64,000 nt of DNA from Vibrio salilacus (GTDB lineage: Bacteria; Pseudomonadota; Gammaproteobacteria; Enterobacterales; Vibrionaceae), in contig NZ_NIVQ01000013.1 of the NCBI RefSeq assembly GCF_002811245.1, positions 1-64,000 on the forward strand, given 5' to 3'. Below the pieces are notes generated by a model. It saw only the letters and a list, made by a program, of their open reading frames with translations. It was not told where the DNA came from and ran no database searches. The position numbers and the translations under genes were made by a program. Shown here piece after piece: positions 1-9,044 of this stretch (position 1 is the first letter of the stretch; every line of letters begins with the position of its first letter).

Positions 1-1878
1 TTGGGTCAGAATATAGTCTTCATCACTGGATACCACCGCGCCATATTTCAAGAAGTTCTTACCTAAAATCATGCTGTAATGGAATCGGCTGCGATCTTGT
101 AAGTTGACCCGAACCTTTTTCTCTAGTGTGCCGAGTTTAACGAACATTTCCACTACGGGTCTTACGGTGGCTTTCTCACCAGCTTTGGCGGTCACTGTCA
201 TGGTATCCACCACAGGTAAAGTGAAGCTCTGATCCATACCCAAGTCATTTTGATAATCAAAGCTGACCATTTGCTGGCCCGCTTGTTTGAAGCGTCGAAT
301 ATTTTGCGCATTGATAGAGCTAATGTCAGCGCCGGTATCGAGTTTGACTGGGAAGCTAAGCTGATCGATTTGCGCCACTTCAATATGACCGGTTTTAAAT
401 AGAGGATAGCCCTCGAGTAAGTTGTCGCTGCGAGTGTTAATCAATACCCTTTGATTCGACATCTTCCGACCAATGATGAAGTATTCATTGTCCTCATCCT
501 CATCAAGCACATCAATCGCGTAGGCAAGTTCGACCTCTTGACCGTGAAGAATAAAGGTGCCAAAAACCACAGGGCGGATAGAGTCACCCACTTTGAGCTT
601 TTTGTTGATCGGCTTGGAGAACTTTTTGGCATCGCCATTAGTGGTAGATAGGTAGTAGGTGACCCAGTCTTTACCGCGATCTTGGTAGATTTCAAAACTC
701 GGTACTTTTAATAGCGGTGTTTTCACCACTAGTGATGGTTCGGCGTTGAGCGTGATGCCATCTAAGCGAAGAGTTTCTTGCCCTGAGACTTGCAGTGCTT
801 TTGATTTTGAGTCAAAGGTTTCCTCTGAGGTAGAGAGTAAATTCGTGGCGCTAGGATCGATCATAAAGTGTTGGTTGAGCGTCTCTTGGCCAAGGCGAAT
901 TTGGCTATGAAACTGACTACGATCGCTCAAATATACTAGCCAGTAGTGGTGTTTTTGGTTGTACATGGTGATCGGGACATACACCATTGGGCGCTGCTGA
1001 TCAGCGACTTTAATCATTCTTTCTAGTGGCCGAGTCAATGCAGTAGTATTGCCGTTAGAGTCGCTGATCTCAAAACTGACTTGCTGTGTTTTGCTATCGA
1101 CCTTGATATTGGTTGCGTGCAGCGACGTGTAGTTATTGCTCATAGAATAGGAGATATTTTGGTTGATGCCGCCAATGTTGACCTGCTCTTTTCTGCCGAT
1201 TAATTGGGCTTGTTTTTGTTGTTGTAGATAGTCGTAGCCAGCAAAAACCCAAGCCTTGTTTTTTAAGAAGGTTTTGCCAATTAACACCGGGGCAGAAAAC
1301 TGACTACGATCGGTTAAGTTCACCTCTGTCATCACCGTGGTGTCGGCAATGGTCATTGGCAACGTCACTGTTGGGCGTACGATGGGCTTTTTACTGGTGC
1401 GGTTGCGGATCACCCCGACGCGCGTTAAAGGTAAACTAACGCTAACCAGCTCATTATTGTAGGGATGTTCCAGATCAAAACTGACGGTGACTTGATAAGG
1501 AGCAAACAGCTCAGCATCACGGTCATGATAGGCGACATCATCAATCTCTGGGGTATTGATCAAGGCTTGCATTAATGCATTATCTTGCAAGTCCTTAAAT
1601 TTTGGATGGCGACTGGTGACATGAATATTGCTGGCATGAATTGACGTTGTGTCGGCACCCGTATCAATTTTTCCTGCAAAGGGAATGTGCTGCAGTGGTT
1701 CGATGCTATTGAGGTAAACATTTTCCACTCGGCCCAGAACGGGTTTGTCGTCGAGTGTGTAAATGGGCGCATATGTTGTTGCATTAATAGTCGTGTTTTG
1801 TAAATTGCTGTCGGCGAATGCCAAGCTAGAGAGGACAGAACAAGACAACAAAGAGAGAGCCAGTAACAGTTTTTTCAT
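1..1878 (-). CDS. Retropepsin-like (DUF785/PF05618-type) repeat protein, 3' end cut by window
   Basis: The 626 codons visible run off the left edge. Residues 1-22 form a signal peptide ending SLAFA, so the protein is probably periplasmic. The chain contains about four related units, each ending in a strand-rich block of the type 'L.DRSQF...LIG..FL'. Units one and four carry the aspartic-protease-like motif DTGAD (residue 69 and about residue 511); the two middle units lack it. This matches the retropepsin-like family long annotated as 'ATP-dependent zinc protease', a name that does not fit the motif. The start is the ATG at 1878, preceded by GGAA. It is transcribed away from tex. Substrate and true activity are unknown; family assignment is fairly sure, function is not. 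Confidence 0.75.
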   Translation of the reverse strand, partial: MKKLLLALSLLSCSVLSSLAFADSNLQNTTINATTYAPIYTLDDKPVLGRVENVYLNSIEPLQHIPFAGKIDTGADTTSIHASNIHVTSRHPKFKDLQDNALMQALINTPEIDDVAYHDRDAELFAPYQVTVSFDLEHPYNNELVSVSLPLTRVGVIRNRTSKKPIVRPTVTLPMTIADTTVMTEVNLTDRSQFSAPVLIGKTFLKNKAWVFAGYDYLQQQKQAQLIGRKEQVNIGGINQNISYSMSNNYTSLHATNIKVDSKTQQVSFEISDSNGNTTALTRPLERMIKVADQQRPMVYVPITMYNQKHHYWLVYLSDRSQFHSQIRLGQETLNQHFMIDPSATNLLSTSEETFDSKSKALQVSGQETLRLDGITLNAEPSLVVKTPLLKVPSFEIYQDRGKDWVTYYLSTTNGDAKKFSKPINKKLKVGDSIRPVVFGTFILHGQEVELAYAIDVLDEDEDNEYFIIGRKMSNQRVLINTRSDNLLEGYPLFKTGHIEVAQIDQLSFPVKLDTGADISSINAQNIRRFKQAGQQMVSFDYQNDLGMDQSFTLPVVDTMTVTAKAGEKATVRPVVEMFVKLGTLEKKVRVNLQDRSRFHYSMILGKNFLKYGAVVSSDEDYILTQ

Positions 1879-2125
1879 AGCGGTTCCATAGACGCATCAG
1901 CGAGTGAAGTAGTTATACTACATTAGTGACTTGCTTCGATTTTAGGTTCTTGTCTCTCTCTAGTTTTGACACAATAATCACACAATTGCCAATCTATGGG
2001 CCAAACAGTGGTGCAAGTGGAGCAAGTTGGCTAGTGAGGGCGAAAAATGTTGGCTTTTTGTCTCAAGACCCCAATATAACCAATAGCCGCAATTAAATGT
2101 TTAATTCAAAAAAGAGATTCAACGG

Positions 2126-4444
2126 ATGAGCCAAGCTATCTGTAAATTGATTGCTCAGGAACTCAATGTTCGCCCTGAGCAAGTCACCGCCGCAGTCAAC
2201 CTGATTGATGATGGTAATACCGTTCCGTTTATCGCCCGTTACCGTAAAGAAGTGACAGGAGGCCTAGACGATACACAACTGCGTAATTTAGATAGCCGCT
2301 TATCTTACTTGCGAGAGCTTGATGATCGCCGCCAAACCATCCTTAAATCGATTCGAGACCAAGGTAAATTTAGCTCGGAGCTTGAAGCTGAAATCCATCA
2401 AGCTGACAGTAAAACCCGACTTGAAGATCTGTATTTACCCTACAAACCTAAGCGCCGAACGAAAGGCCAGATCGCCATTGAAGCTGGTCTGGAGCCTTTG
2501 GCGGATACCTTGTGGAATCACCCTCAGACTGACCCAGAAAGCGAAGCGAAGCAGTATATTAATAGCGACAAGGGCATTGCAGACAGTAAGGCCGCCTTAG
2601 ATGGTGCGCGAGCCATTCTCATGGAGCGCATTGCTGAAGATGCTAACTTGCTAGAAAAGATTCGCTCCTTTCTCAATCGTCACGCTGAGCTTGTATCGCG
2701 AGTGGTGGCAGGGAAGGAACAACAAGGTGAGAAATTCAAAGATTATTTCGAGCATAACGAAGCACTAAGCAAAGTACCATCGCACCGTGCTTTAGCCATG
2801 CTGCGAGGCCGCAATGAAGGTTACTTAACCTTAGCCATGAATGCGGACCCAAGCCAAGAAGAAGGTGTACGTCAGTCACATTGCGAAAGTATCATTAGCG
2901 ATCACTACGGCGTCTCTTTGAGCAGTGCCCCCGCTGATGGTTGGCGCAAGCAAGTGATCAGTTGGGCGTGGCGCATCAAGGTGTCGATGCACATGGAAAC
3001 CGAACTGATGGCGGCGATGAAAGAGCGCGCTGAAATTGAAGCGATCGACGTGTTTGCCACTAACCTAAAAGATTTGCTGATGGCCGCGCCTGCTGGTCCG
3101 CGTGCAACGCTGGGTCTTGATCCTGGGTTGCGTACCGGTTCAAAAATTGCGGTGGTTGACTCAACGGGTAAGGTGCTGGCGACCGAAACGATTTATCCTC
3201 ACCCACCGCAAAAGCAGTACGATAAATCAGCGCAAGTGGTCGATGCACTAGTGCGTCAGCACAATGTTGACTTGATTGCGATTGGTAATGGTACCGCTTC
3301 ACGCGAAACCGATAGTTTTGTCGCGGATGTTATTCAGCGTGGCAACCTAAAAGTGCAAAAAATCATGGTGAGCGAGGCTGGGGCGTCGGTCTATTCAGCG
3401 TCTGAACTGGCGGCCAACGAGTTTCCGAATCTTGATGTCTCTTTACGCGGTGCCGTGTCGATTGCACGCCGACTGCAAGACCCTTTGGCTGAGCTGGTGA
3501 AAATCGACCCTAAGTCGATTGGTGTCGGCCAATATCAGCACGATGTGAGCCAGTCAATGCTCGCCAAACGTCTCGATGCGGTGGTTGAAGATTGTGTTAA
3601 CGCGGTCGGTGTCGATGTCAACACCGCCTCACCCGCCTTGCTGATGCGTGTGGCTGGCTTATCGGGCACGATTGCGCAGAATGTCGTTGACTATCGTGAT
3701 GCCCATGGCCGTTTTGAAAGCCGTACCACATTGAAGAAAGTCGCGCGGCTTGGGCCAAAAGCGTTTGAACAGTGTGCTGGATTCTTGCGCATTATGGACG
3801 GTAAAAACCCGCTTGATGCCTCTTCCGTGCACCCAGAAGCCTACCCAGTGGTAAAGGCGATCGCTGCCAAGAATCAAAAACCGATTCAAGCCTTGATTGG
3901 TGATACCACTTTCCTGCGTGGTTTGCATGCTAGCGATTACACCGATGAGAACTTCGGTGTGCCGACGGTGAGCGATATTATTAAAGAGTTGGATAAACCA
4001 GGCCGTGACCCACGTCCTGAGTTTAAGACCGCCACGTTCGCAGATGGTATCAACTCGGTCTCAGATCTAGAGCCAGGGATGATTCTTGAAGGTGTGGTGT
4101 CGAATGTGGCGAACTTTGGCGCCTTTGTTGACATTGGCGTGCACCAAGATGGCTTAGTGCATATCTCTGCGCTCACTGATCGTTATGTCTCTGATCCACG
4201 CGAAGTGGTCAAGGCGGGTGATATTGTTACAGTCAAAGTGATGGAAATTGATGTCCAACGTAAGCGCATTGGTTTGTCGATGCGTCTGAATGATGAACCC
4301 GGACAAGATAACCGAGCTCAGCGTTCGAGTGCGCCGCGCAGTCAGCCGCGTCAAACACAAGGCGGACAACGCCGCCGCGAAGAGCCGCAAGACAGTGCGA
4401 TGGGCGGTGCCTTCGCACAAGCGTTTGCAAAGGCCAAGCGTTAA
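2126..4444 (+). CDS. tex: Tex, RNA-binding transcription accessory protein
   Basis: Length (772 residues) is typical for Tex. An N-terminal helical region is followed by a YqgF/RNase H-like domain starting about residue 326 ([12 protein letters not shown]), helix-hairpin-helix repeats around residues 490-560 and an S1 RNA-binding domain about residues 647-720 ([16 protein letters not shown]). The C-terminal tail is rich in Arg, Gln and Ser. Tex binds nucleic acid and is linked to transcription and stress tolerance in several bacteria; its exact role is unsettled. The gene stands alone and ends at a strong terminator. Confidence 0.96.
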   Translation: MSQAICKLIAQELNVRPEQVTAAVNLIDDGNTVPFIARYRKEVTGGLDDTQLRNLDSRLSYLRELDDRRQTILKSIRDQGKFSSELEAEIHQADSKTRLEDLYLPYKPKRRTKGQIAIEAGLEPLADTLWNHPQTDPESEAKQYINSDKGIADSKAALDGARAILMERIAEDANLLEKIRSFLNRHAELVSRVVAGKEQQGEKFKDYFEHNEALSKVPSHRALAMLRGRNEGYLTLAMNADPSQEEGVRQSHCESIISDHYGVSLSSAPADGWRKQVISWAWRIKVSMHMETELMAAMKERAEIEAIDVFATNLKDLLMAAPAGPRATLGLDPGLRTGSKIAVVDSTGKVLATETIYPHPPQKQYDKSAQVVDALVRQHNVDLIAIGNGTASRETDSFVADVIQRGNLKVQKIMVSEAGASVYSASELAANEFPNLDVSLRGAVSIARRLQDPLAELVKIDPKSIGVGQYQHDVSQSMLAKRLDAVVEDCVNAVGVDVNTASPALLMRVAGLSGTIAQNVVDYRDAHGRFESRTTLKKVARLGPKAFEQCAGFLRIMDGKNPLDASSVHPEAYPVVKAIAAKNQKPIQALIGDTTFLRGLHASDYTDENFGVPTVSDIIKELDKPGRDPRPEFKTATFADGINSVSDLEPGMILEGVVSNVANFGAFVDIGVHQDGLVHISALTDRYVSDPREVVKAGDIVTVKVMEIDVQRKRIGLSMRLNDEPGQDNRAQRSSAPRSQPRQTQGGQRRREEPQDSAMGGAFAQAFAKAKR

Positions 4445-4478
4445 GGCAGATAAGCGTTAAACAGATCAAAGCAAAAGT

Positions 4479-4515
4479 AAATCCCCGTGAGTAGTGATAC
4501 TAACGGGGATTTTTT
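4479..4515 (+). terminator. Rho-independent terminator of tex
   Basis: A perfect 10-bp stem (4479-4488 with 4503-4512) with a 14-nt loop runs directly into a T tract, 35 bases after the tex stop codon. Confidence 0.9.
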
Positions 4516-4550
4516 GGGCATTACCTCATCAGTGATAAGCTCGATGAGGA

Positions 4551-5021
4551 CTACAACACCGCAATGACATCAGAAGGAGTGTTGGGTGCAACGGCATCAC
4601 CGTAATGAAATTTAATCACAGTGCGTCTTTTCTCCATGGTTCCTTCTGTTATCGCCGCATCGATTATGCGTCTCGGCAAGCGAAAGCGCATGGCGTAGCC
4701 TTTACCTTGATGTTCGCTATAACTATCGAGTGCCAACAATTGAAATAACCTATCGAGTGTCTCTTGAGGCTCTTCCTGAGAAACGGAGATCGCTTCACCA
4801 CTTTGATCGGTCTCATAGCTTGGATGCTCTGAGGGATCCCATGATGATTGTTTACGCCGTTTTTCATCTGCAGTCACTTTCCGTTCTGCGTTACTCTTGG
4901 TCAATGCAAGCGTTGGGGCAATTGGCTCACGGACTTTATTGTCCCTGGCGGCTTGCTCCGTTTGCACATTAACCGATGGGGCGATGAGTGGAACACTTAC
5001 GTTCGTAGGTGATACGAGCAT
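4551..5021 (-). CDS. Uncharacterised protein between tex and bioH
   Basis: A 156-residue protein with no signal peptide or membrane segment. The first 80 residues are low in order and rich in charged residues and Ser/Thr/Pro; the C-terminal half (from about residue 85, DRLFQLLALD) looks folded and ends VIAVL. It is convergent with tex and co-directional with bioH. I do not recognise a domain. Similar Vibrio genes are sometimes labelled as Lon proteases, but no AAA or Ser-Lys motif is visible, so that label should be avoided. Coding is supported by amphipathic composition and by its place in an otherwise tightly packed region. Confidence 0.6.
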   Translation of the reverse strand: MLVSPTNVSVPLIAPSVNVQTEQAARDNKVREPIAPTLALTKSNAERKVTADEKRRKQSSWDPSEHPSYETDQSGEAISVSQEEPQETLDRLFQLLALDSYSEHQGKGYAMRFRLPRRIIDAAITEGTMEKRRTVIKFHYGDAVAPNTPSDVIAVL

Positions 5022-5127
5022 CGTTTAGTCTCCTCACGCCCAACCGGCAGAGTGGTCACTCTTTCGGTTAGTTTATTTATCGACCAACCATCTGAAACAT
5101 TTAGCACATTTTACAGTTTGTTACTCA

Positions 5128-5946
5128 TTACCGTTGATTGCACAATGGCAACGAGTTATCGATAAATCGCTTCACTTGTTCACAGAACGAATCAAATTCG
5201 GTCATGAAGGGGGCGTGAGATGACGCCGAAAACACAACACTTTCACTATCTGGAGTTAGAGAATCAACATCACTGGCGACTTTGACGGGTACTAAGCCAT
5301 CAAGGCGACCGTATAAACGCAGCATCGGCATGGTTAACTGTATAAGCTGGTGGCGATAATCGCTCTCTGCTAACAGATTCAATCCGGCCAGCAGCGACGT
5401 TGGATTGGGCGCTGGTCTGGAAAGCACCGCCTGTTTGAGCTGCTTTACATCTTTACGCGCCGAAGGGCTGCCCATGGCTTGCAGCGCCATAAAGCGCTCG
5501 ATGGTTAATTGGAAATCATCGACTAGCTGCTCGGTAAAAGCACTCAAGATTTGCGGCTGGATGCCTCGCCATGGTTTTTGCGCGGCAAACTTCGGCGAGC
5601 TAGCCACGGTGACAAGCTTGCTGACTCGCAGTGGATGGTGAAGGGCAATGTGAGTGGCGAGCAGTCCCCCAAGTGACCAACCGAGCCAAATGGCGCACTC
5701 TGGCGCATGCTTAAGCACTTGCTCGGCGAGATCGTCCATACGTTCAAAGCTGGCCTGGTGGCTGTGACCAAAACCAGGCAAATCGACCACGTGAACACAG
5801 TAGTGTTGGCTGAGCGCTTCTACCGTGTTACGCCATACCGCGCCATTCATTCCCCAACCGTGAACCAGCACCAAGTGTTGGCCGCGACCGCAGGTTTGCC
5901 AATAAAGTGGTGGTGAGTTGCTCTCAATTTGCTGCACTTTTTTCAT
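5128..5946 (-). CDS. bioH: Pimeloyl-ACP methyl ester carboxylesterase BioH
   Basis: An alpha/beta hydrolase of 272 residues (E. coli BioH is 256). The nucleophile elbow GWSLGG places Ser91, and the rest of the triad is visible as Asp216 (YGRLDG) and His244 (SSHAPF). The oxyanion-hole motif HGWGMN lies at residues 29-34. BioH removes the methyl group from pimeloyl-ACP methyl ester, the step that ends pimelate synthesis for biotin. It is divergent from comF, with 57 bases between start codons, so the two promoters must share this gap. Confidence 0.93.
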   Translation of the reverse strand: MKKVQQIESNSPPLYWQTCGRGQHLVLVHGWGMNGAVWRNTVEALSQHYCVHVVDLPGFGHSHQASFERMDDLAEQVLKHAPECAIWLGWSLGGLLATHIALHHPLRVSKLVTVASSPKFAAQKPWRGIQPQILSAFTEQLVDDFQLTIERFMALQAMGSPSARKDVKQLKQAVLSRPAPNPTSLLAGLNLLAESDYRHQLIQLTMPMLRLYGRLDGLVPVKVASDVDSLTPDSESVVFSASSHAPFMTEFDSFCEQVKRFIDNSLPLCNQR

Positions 5947-6003
5947 CCTTCATCATGCTATTTTGACACCATAATTGTTGTTCCAACTGACCAAAGTGAA
6001 ACT

Positions 6004-6705
6004 ATGTTAGCGCAAACAATCAACAAATACATCGCGGACCTGCTGCCGATGCAGTGTGAGGTGTGTCAATTACTCTTGGCGGCCGACGAACAGCAACTCG
6101 GGGTTTGCGCTACGTGCCAACACTATTTCTCACCAATGCCTCGTTGCCAGCGTTGTGGTTTAATGACGGTGGCTGAGCAAGTCGAGTGTGGGCAGTGTTT
6201 AAAGCAGCCACCATACTGGCATAAGTTATATTGTGTTGGTGACTACCAAGCGCCACTCTCTTCTTACGTGCATTTACTCAAGTACGAGCGGCAATTCTGG
6301 CATGCCCGAAAGCTTGCGATGTTATTAGCACCACGAATCGACCAACCTGCTGATTTGATCACCTTTGTGCCCTTGCATTGGCGGCGTTACTTACAGCGTG
6401 GATTTAATCAAAGTGAGTTACTTGCGCAGTCATTAGCCAAACAGCTTGCGGTGCCCCAGCAAGGCGTGTTTCGTCGCATTCGTGCAACCGCTCAGCAGCA
6501 AGGGTTAGACAAACACCAGCGGATGAACAACATCCACAATGCCTTCGCATTGACATCATTGCCAAAGGTGCAGCGGGTCGCGATTGTTGATGATGTTTTA
6601 ACCACAGGAAGTACCGTGCAATATTTGTGCAAATTACTGCTTGATGCCGGCGTAAAAAGCGTTGATATTTATTGCATTTGTCGTACTCCTGAACCTGCGA
6701 GTTAG
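6004..6705 (+). CDS. comF: ComF/GntX family phosphoribosyltransferase-like protein
   Basis: The N-terminal part carries four CxxC pairs (Cys18/21, 35/38, 48/51, 62/65), as expected for zinc ribbons. The C-terminal part is a type I phosphoribosyltransferase fold with the PRPP loop VAIVDDVLTTGST around residues 189-201. ComF proteins support DNA uptake in naturally competent bacteria; in E. coli the homologue GntX was tied to use of DNA as a nutrient. Vibrios are naturally competent, so a role in transformation is reasonable. I chose the ATG at 6004 (233 residues); an in-frame upstream ATG at 5929 would overlap bioH and is less likely. Confidence 0.9.
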   Translation: MLAQTINKYIADLLPMQCEVCQLLLAADEQQLGVCATCQHYFSPMPRCQRCGLMTVAEQVECGQCLKQPPYWHKLYCVGDYQAPLSSYVHLLKYERQFWHARKLAMLLAPRIDQPADLITFVPLHWRRYLQRGFNQSELLAQSLAKQLAVPQQGVFRRIRATAQQQGLDKHQRMNNIHNAFALTSLPKVQRVAIVDDVLTTGSTVQYLCKLLLDAGVKSVDIYCICRTPEPAS

Positions 6706-6792
6706 CCGAATTTGATCAATAGGGCTAGATCTCTCAATTTTCAGGAGTAGAATGGACAACTAATAGCCTACAAAATTACTCAGGTATTCGTC

Positions 6793-7386
6793 GTGTCAAA
6801 TACAAATACAATTATTATTACTGAAACTGCCCAAAAACATTTTGCTAACCTACTGAGTCAGCAGCCAGAAGGCACTAATATTCGTGTGTTCGTTGTAAAT
6901 CCAGGCACTCAAAACGCAGAGTGTGGTGTGTCTTACTGCCCACCTGAAGCCGTTGAAGCTACGGATACCGAGCTTAGTTTCGATCACCTTACTGCTTATG
7001 TTGATGAACTCAGCTTACCTTTCTTAGAAGACGCTGAAATTGACTTTGTCACTGACAAAATGGGCTCTCAGCTCACACTGAAAGCCCCCAATGCCAAAAT
7101 GCGTAAAGTGTCTGACGATGCGTCACTGGTTGAACGTGTTGAATACGCGATTCAAACTCAAGTAAACCCTCAGCTTGCTGGTCACGGTGGTCACGTGAGT
7201 TTGGTTGAGATCACCGATGATGGCATCGCGATCGTCGCATTTGGTGGTGGTTGTAATGGTTGTTCAATGGTTGATGTCACACTCAAAGAAGGCATCGAAA
7301 AAGAGCTACTGCAGCAATTTGAAGGTGAGTTGTCGGCGGTACGTGATGCGACCGAGCATGATCGCGGTGAGCATTCATACTACTAA
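6793..7386 (+). CDS. nfuA: Fe-S biogenesis protein NfuA
   Basis: The 197-residue protein has the NfuA layout: an N-terminal degenerate A-type domain and a C-terminal Nfu domain with the cluster-binding CxxC at Cys154/Cys157 (GGGCNGCSM). It carries a 4Fe-4S cluster and delivers it to target enzymes under oxidative stress or iron limitation. The start is GTG at 6793, which gives the family N-terminus MSNTN. It sits directly after comF, as in enterics (gntX-nfuA). Confidence 0.97.
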   Translation: MSNTNTIIITETAQKHFANLLSQQPEGTNIRVFVVNPGTQNAECGVSYCPPEAVEATDTELSFDHLTAYVDELSLPFLEDAEIDFVTDKMGSQLTLKAPNAKMRKVSDDASLVERVEYAIQTQVNPQLAGHGGHVSLVEITDDGIAIVAFGGGCNGCSMVDVTLKEGIEKELLQQFEGELSAVRDATEHDRGEHSYY

Positions 7387-7412
7387 ATTCGTATTAACCG
7401 AATGAAATACAT

Positions 7413-7443
7413 AGGGTTGGCCATAAGGCGAACCCTTTTTTTT
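7413..7443 (+). terminator. Terminator after nfuA
   Basis: A 10-bp stem with one mismatch (7413-7422 region against 7428-7436 and following) is followed by a run of eight T. Confidence 0.8.
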
Positions 7444-7507
7444 GATTTCAAACCCGGCTATTTTCTCCTATATTAATAGCATTCTCTTCGTGTAAAGGAT
7501 CAAGCTT

Positions 7508-8056
7508 GTGGCCAAAAGGACTCCACCAGAGATTATGGCGAAACAAACCGTCGCCCAATCTCGATTATTCGCAATTGAAGCGCTCGATTTACGCTTTAGT
7601 AATGGTGAGCGGCGTACTTATGAGCGAATGAAACCGAGTGGTCGTAATGCGGTCATGATGGTGCCAATCACAGCGCAAGGCGATCTCTTGCTAGTGAGGG
7701 AATACGCGGCGGGTACGGAGCGTTATGAGCTGGGCTTTCCCAAGGGGTTGATTGACCCTGGCGAAAATGCTGAGCAAGCCGCAGTACGCGAGCTGAAAGA
7801 AGAAATAGGCTATGGCGCGAATAAGCTGACACCATTAAAGCAAGTGGTACTGGCACCGTCATATTTCTCAAGCCAAATGACCCTATTTATTGCACAAGAT
7901 CTATACTCAGAGCAATTAGAAGGGGATGAACCTGAGCCTTTGGATGTGGTGCGCTGGCCATTGGCTCAGGCAGAAGAGTTACTGACGCACCTCGATTTTT
8001 GTGAAGCGCGGTCGATTACGGCGCTGCTACTTGCCTTACGCACCTTACAAGCCTAA
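7508..8056 (+). CDS. nudE: ADP compounds hydrolase NudE
   Basis: A 182-residue Nudix hydrolase with a complete Nudix box: Gly80, Glu86, Arg94-Glu95, Glu98-Glu99 and Gly101 in the correct spacing. NudE cleaves ADP-ribose, NADH and diadenosine polyphosphates. The start is GTG at 7508; a second Met at residue 10 is a possible alternative. cysQ follows 44 bases later and both are likely transcribed together; nudE-cysQ pairing is common in gammaproteobacteria. Confidence 0.94.
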   Translation: MAKRTPPEIMAKQTVAQSRLFAIEALDLRFSNGERRTYERMKPSGRNAVMMVPITAQGDLLLVREYAAGTERYELGFPKGLIDPGENAEQAAVRELKEEIGYGANKLTPLKQVVLAPSYFSSQMTLFIAQDLYSEQLEGDEPEPLDVVRWPLAQAEELLTHLDFCEARSITALLLALRTLQA

Positions 8057-8100
8057 TTATGACGACAGGGGTCATCGCCGCAGAGCATTAAGGATTATCT

Positions 8101-8928
8101 ATGCCAATAACAAAAGATCTCTCTCATCACTTACCTGCCGTGATTGAAATTGCCCGCTCGGCAGGGCAGTTAATTCTCGAAATTTACGAGAAAAAAGAGT
8201 ACCAAGCGTACACCAAAAGTGATGAAACACCCGTGACGAGCGCCGATATTGCCGCGCATAAATTGATTGTTGAAAAACTCTCAGAATTAACGCCAGACAT
8301 TCCAGTGTTATCTGAAGAAGCGGCGGATATCAGCCTGACTCAGCGAGCGCGCTGGGATCGCTACTGGTTAGTTGACCCACTGGATGGCACCCAGGAATTT
8401 ATTGCTCGTAGTGGTGATTTTGCCACGGTTATTGCACTGATCGAAAACAACCAGCCAGTCATGGGCGTTGTCTATGGCCCCATTTCAGGCGTAACGTATT
8501 ACGCTTATCATGGTAAAGGTGCATGGAAGATTCCAGACCTAGACCAAAACGTGCGGATTAAAACTCATCAACATACAGGGCAATCAAGCCCCATCGCGAT
8601 CGCCATCAGTCGTCGCCAAGACATTAACCGTATCACTCGCCGTATGAGCAGTGAATGGAACTACGATTTAGTGCCGCTCGGTTCTGCCGCATTAAAAGCG
8701 TGTTTGGTCGCCGAAGGTGCTGTCGACTGCTACCTTCGCCTAGGTCCAACGGGCGAGTGGGATACCGCTGCGACACAATGCATTGTCGAAGAGGCAGGAG
8801 GACGCATCCTAAGTACTCATCTTGATCCTTTGTCCTATAACGAACGCGATACGCTAGAAAATCCTAATTTTATTGTTTTGGGTGACGAAAACTTACCTTG
8901 GGATGAGATTCTAAAAGTGAAGGATTAA
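8101..8928 (+). CDS. cysQ: 3'(2'),5'-bisphosphate nucleotidase CysQ
   Basis: A 275-residue member of the inositol-monophosphatase superfamily. The metal-binding residues are visible as Glu-Glu near residue 72 (SEEAA) and the signature DPLDGTQEF near residues 92-100; a later WDTAA motif supplies the third Asp. CysQ removes the 3'-phosphate from PAP left over by sulfate assimilation. It is convergent with recG, and a pair of inverted repeats fills the gap. Confidence 0.95.
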   Translation: MPITKDLSHHLPAVIEIARSAGQLILEIYEKKEYQAYTKSDETPVTSADIAAHKLIVEKLSELTPDIPVLSEEAADISLTQRARWDRYWLVDPLDGTQEFIARSGDFATVIALIENNQPVMGVVYGPISGVTYYAYHGKGAWKIPDLDQNVRIKTHQHTGQSSPIAIAISRRQDINRITRRMSSEWNYDLVPLGSAALKACLVAEGAVDCYLRLGPTGEWDTAATQCIVEEAGGRILSTHLDPLSYNERDTLENPNFIVLGDENLPWDEILKVKD

Positions 8929-8942
8929 TGTTTATCCACTTT

Positions 8943-9034
8943 AGATTCCGGATATTTCGTTGCTCGATTCCGGAATAACAGTGCCGCCACTGTCGTCATT
9001 ATGAACCGCGAACAACGAGCGTGATTCAGAATCT
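8943..9034. repeat. Dispersed palindromic repeat pair (copy A)
   Basis: Two inverted-repeat units lie in the convergent gap between cysQ and recG: 8943-8976, with arms around TTCCGGA, and 8995-9034, with arms related to ATGAA/TTCAGAAT. The same two units, in the opposite order, occur at 41212-41309, and a single unit occurs at 58723-58756. The hairpins could stop transcription from both sides. Confidence 0.7.
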
Positions 9035-9044
9035 GATTGACGAC

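Noticed and set aside
4730-4972. 80-codon plus-strand ORF inside the gene at 4551-5021
   Set aside because: Antisense to the better candidate, with no ribosome site.
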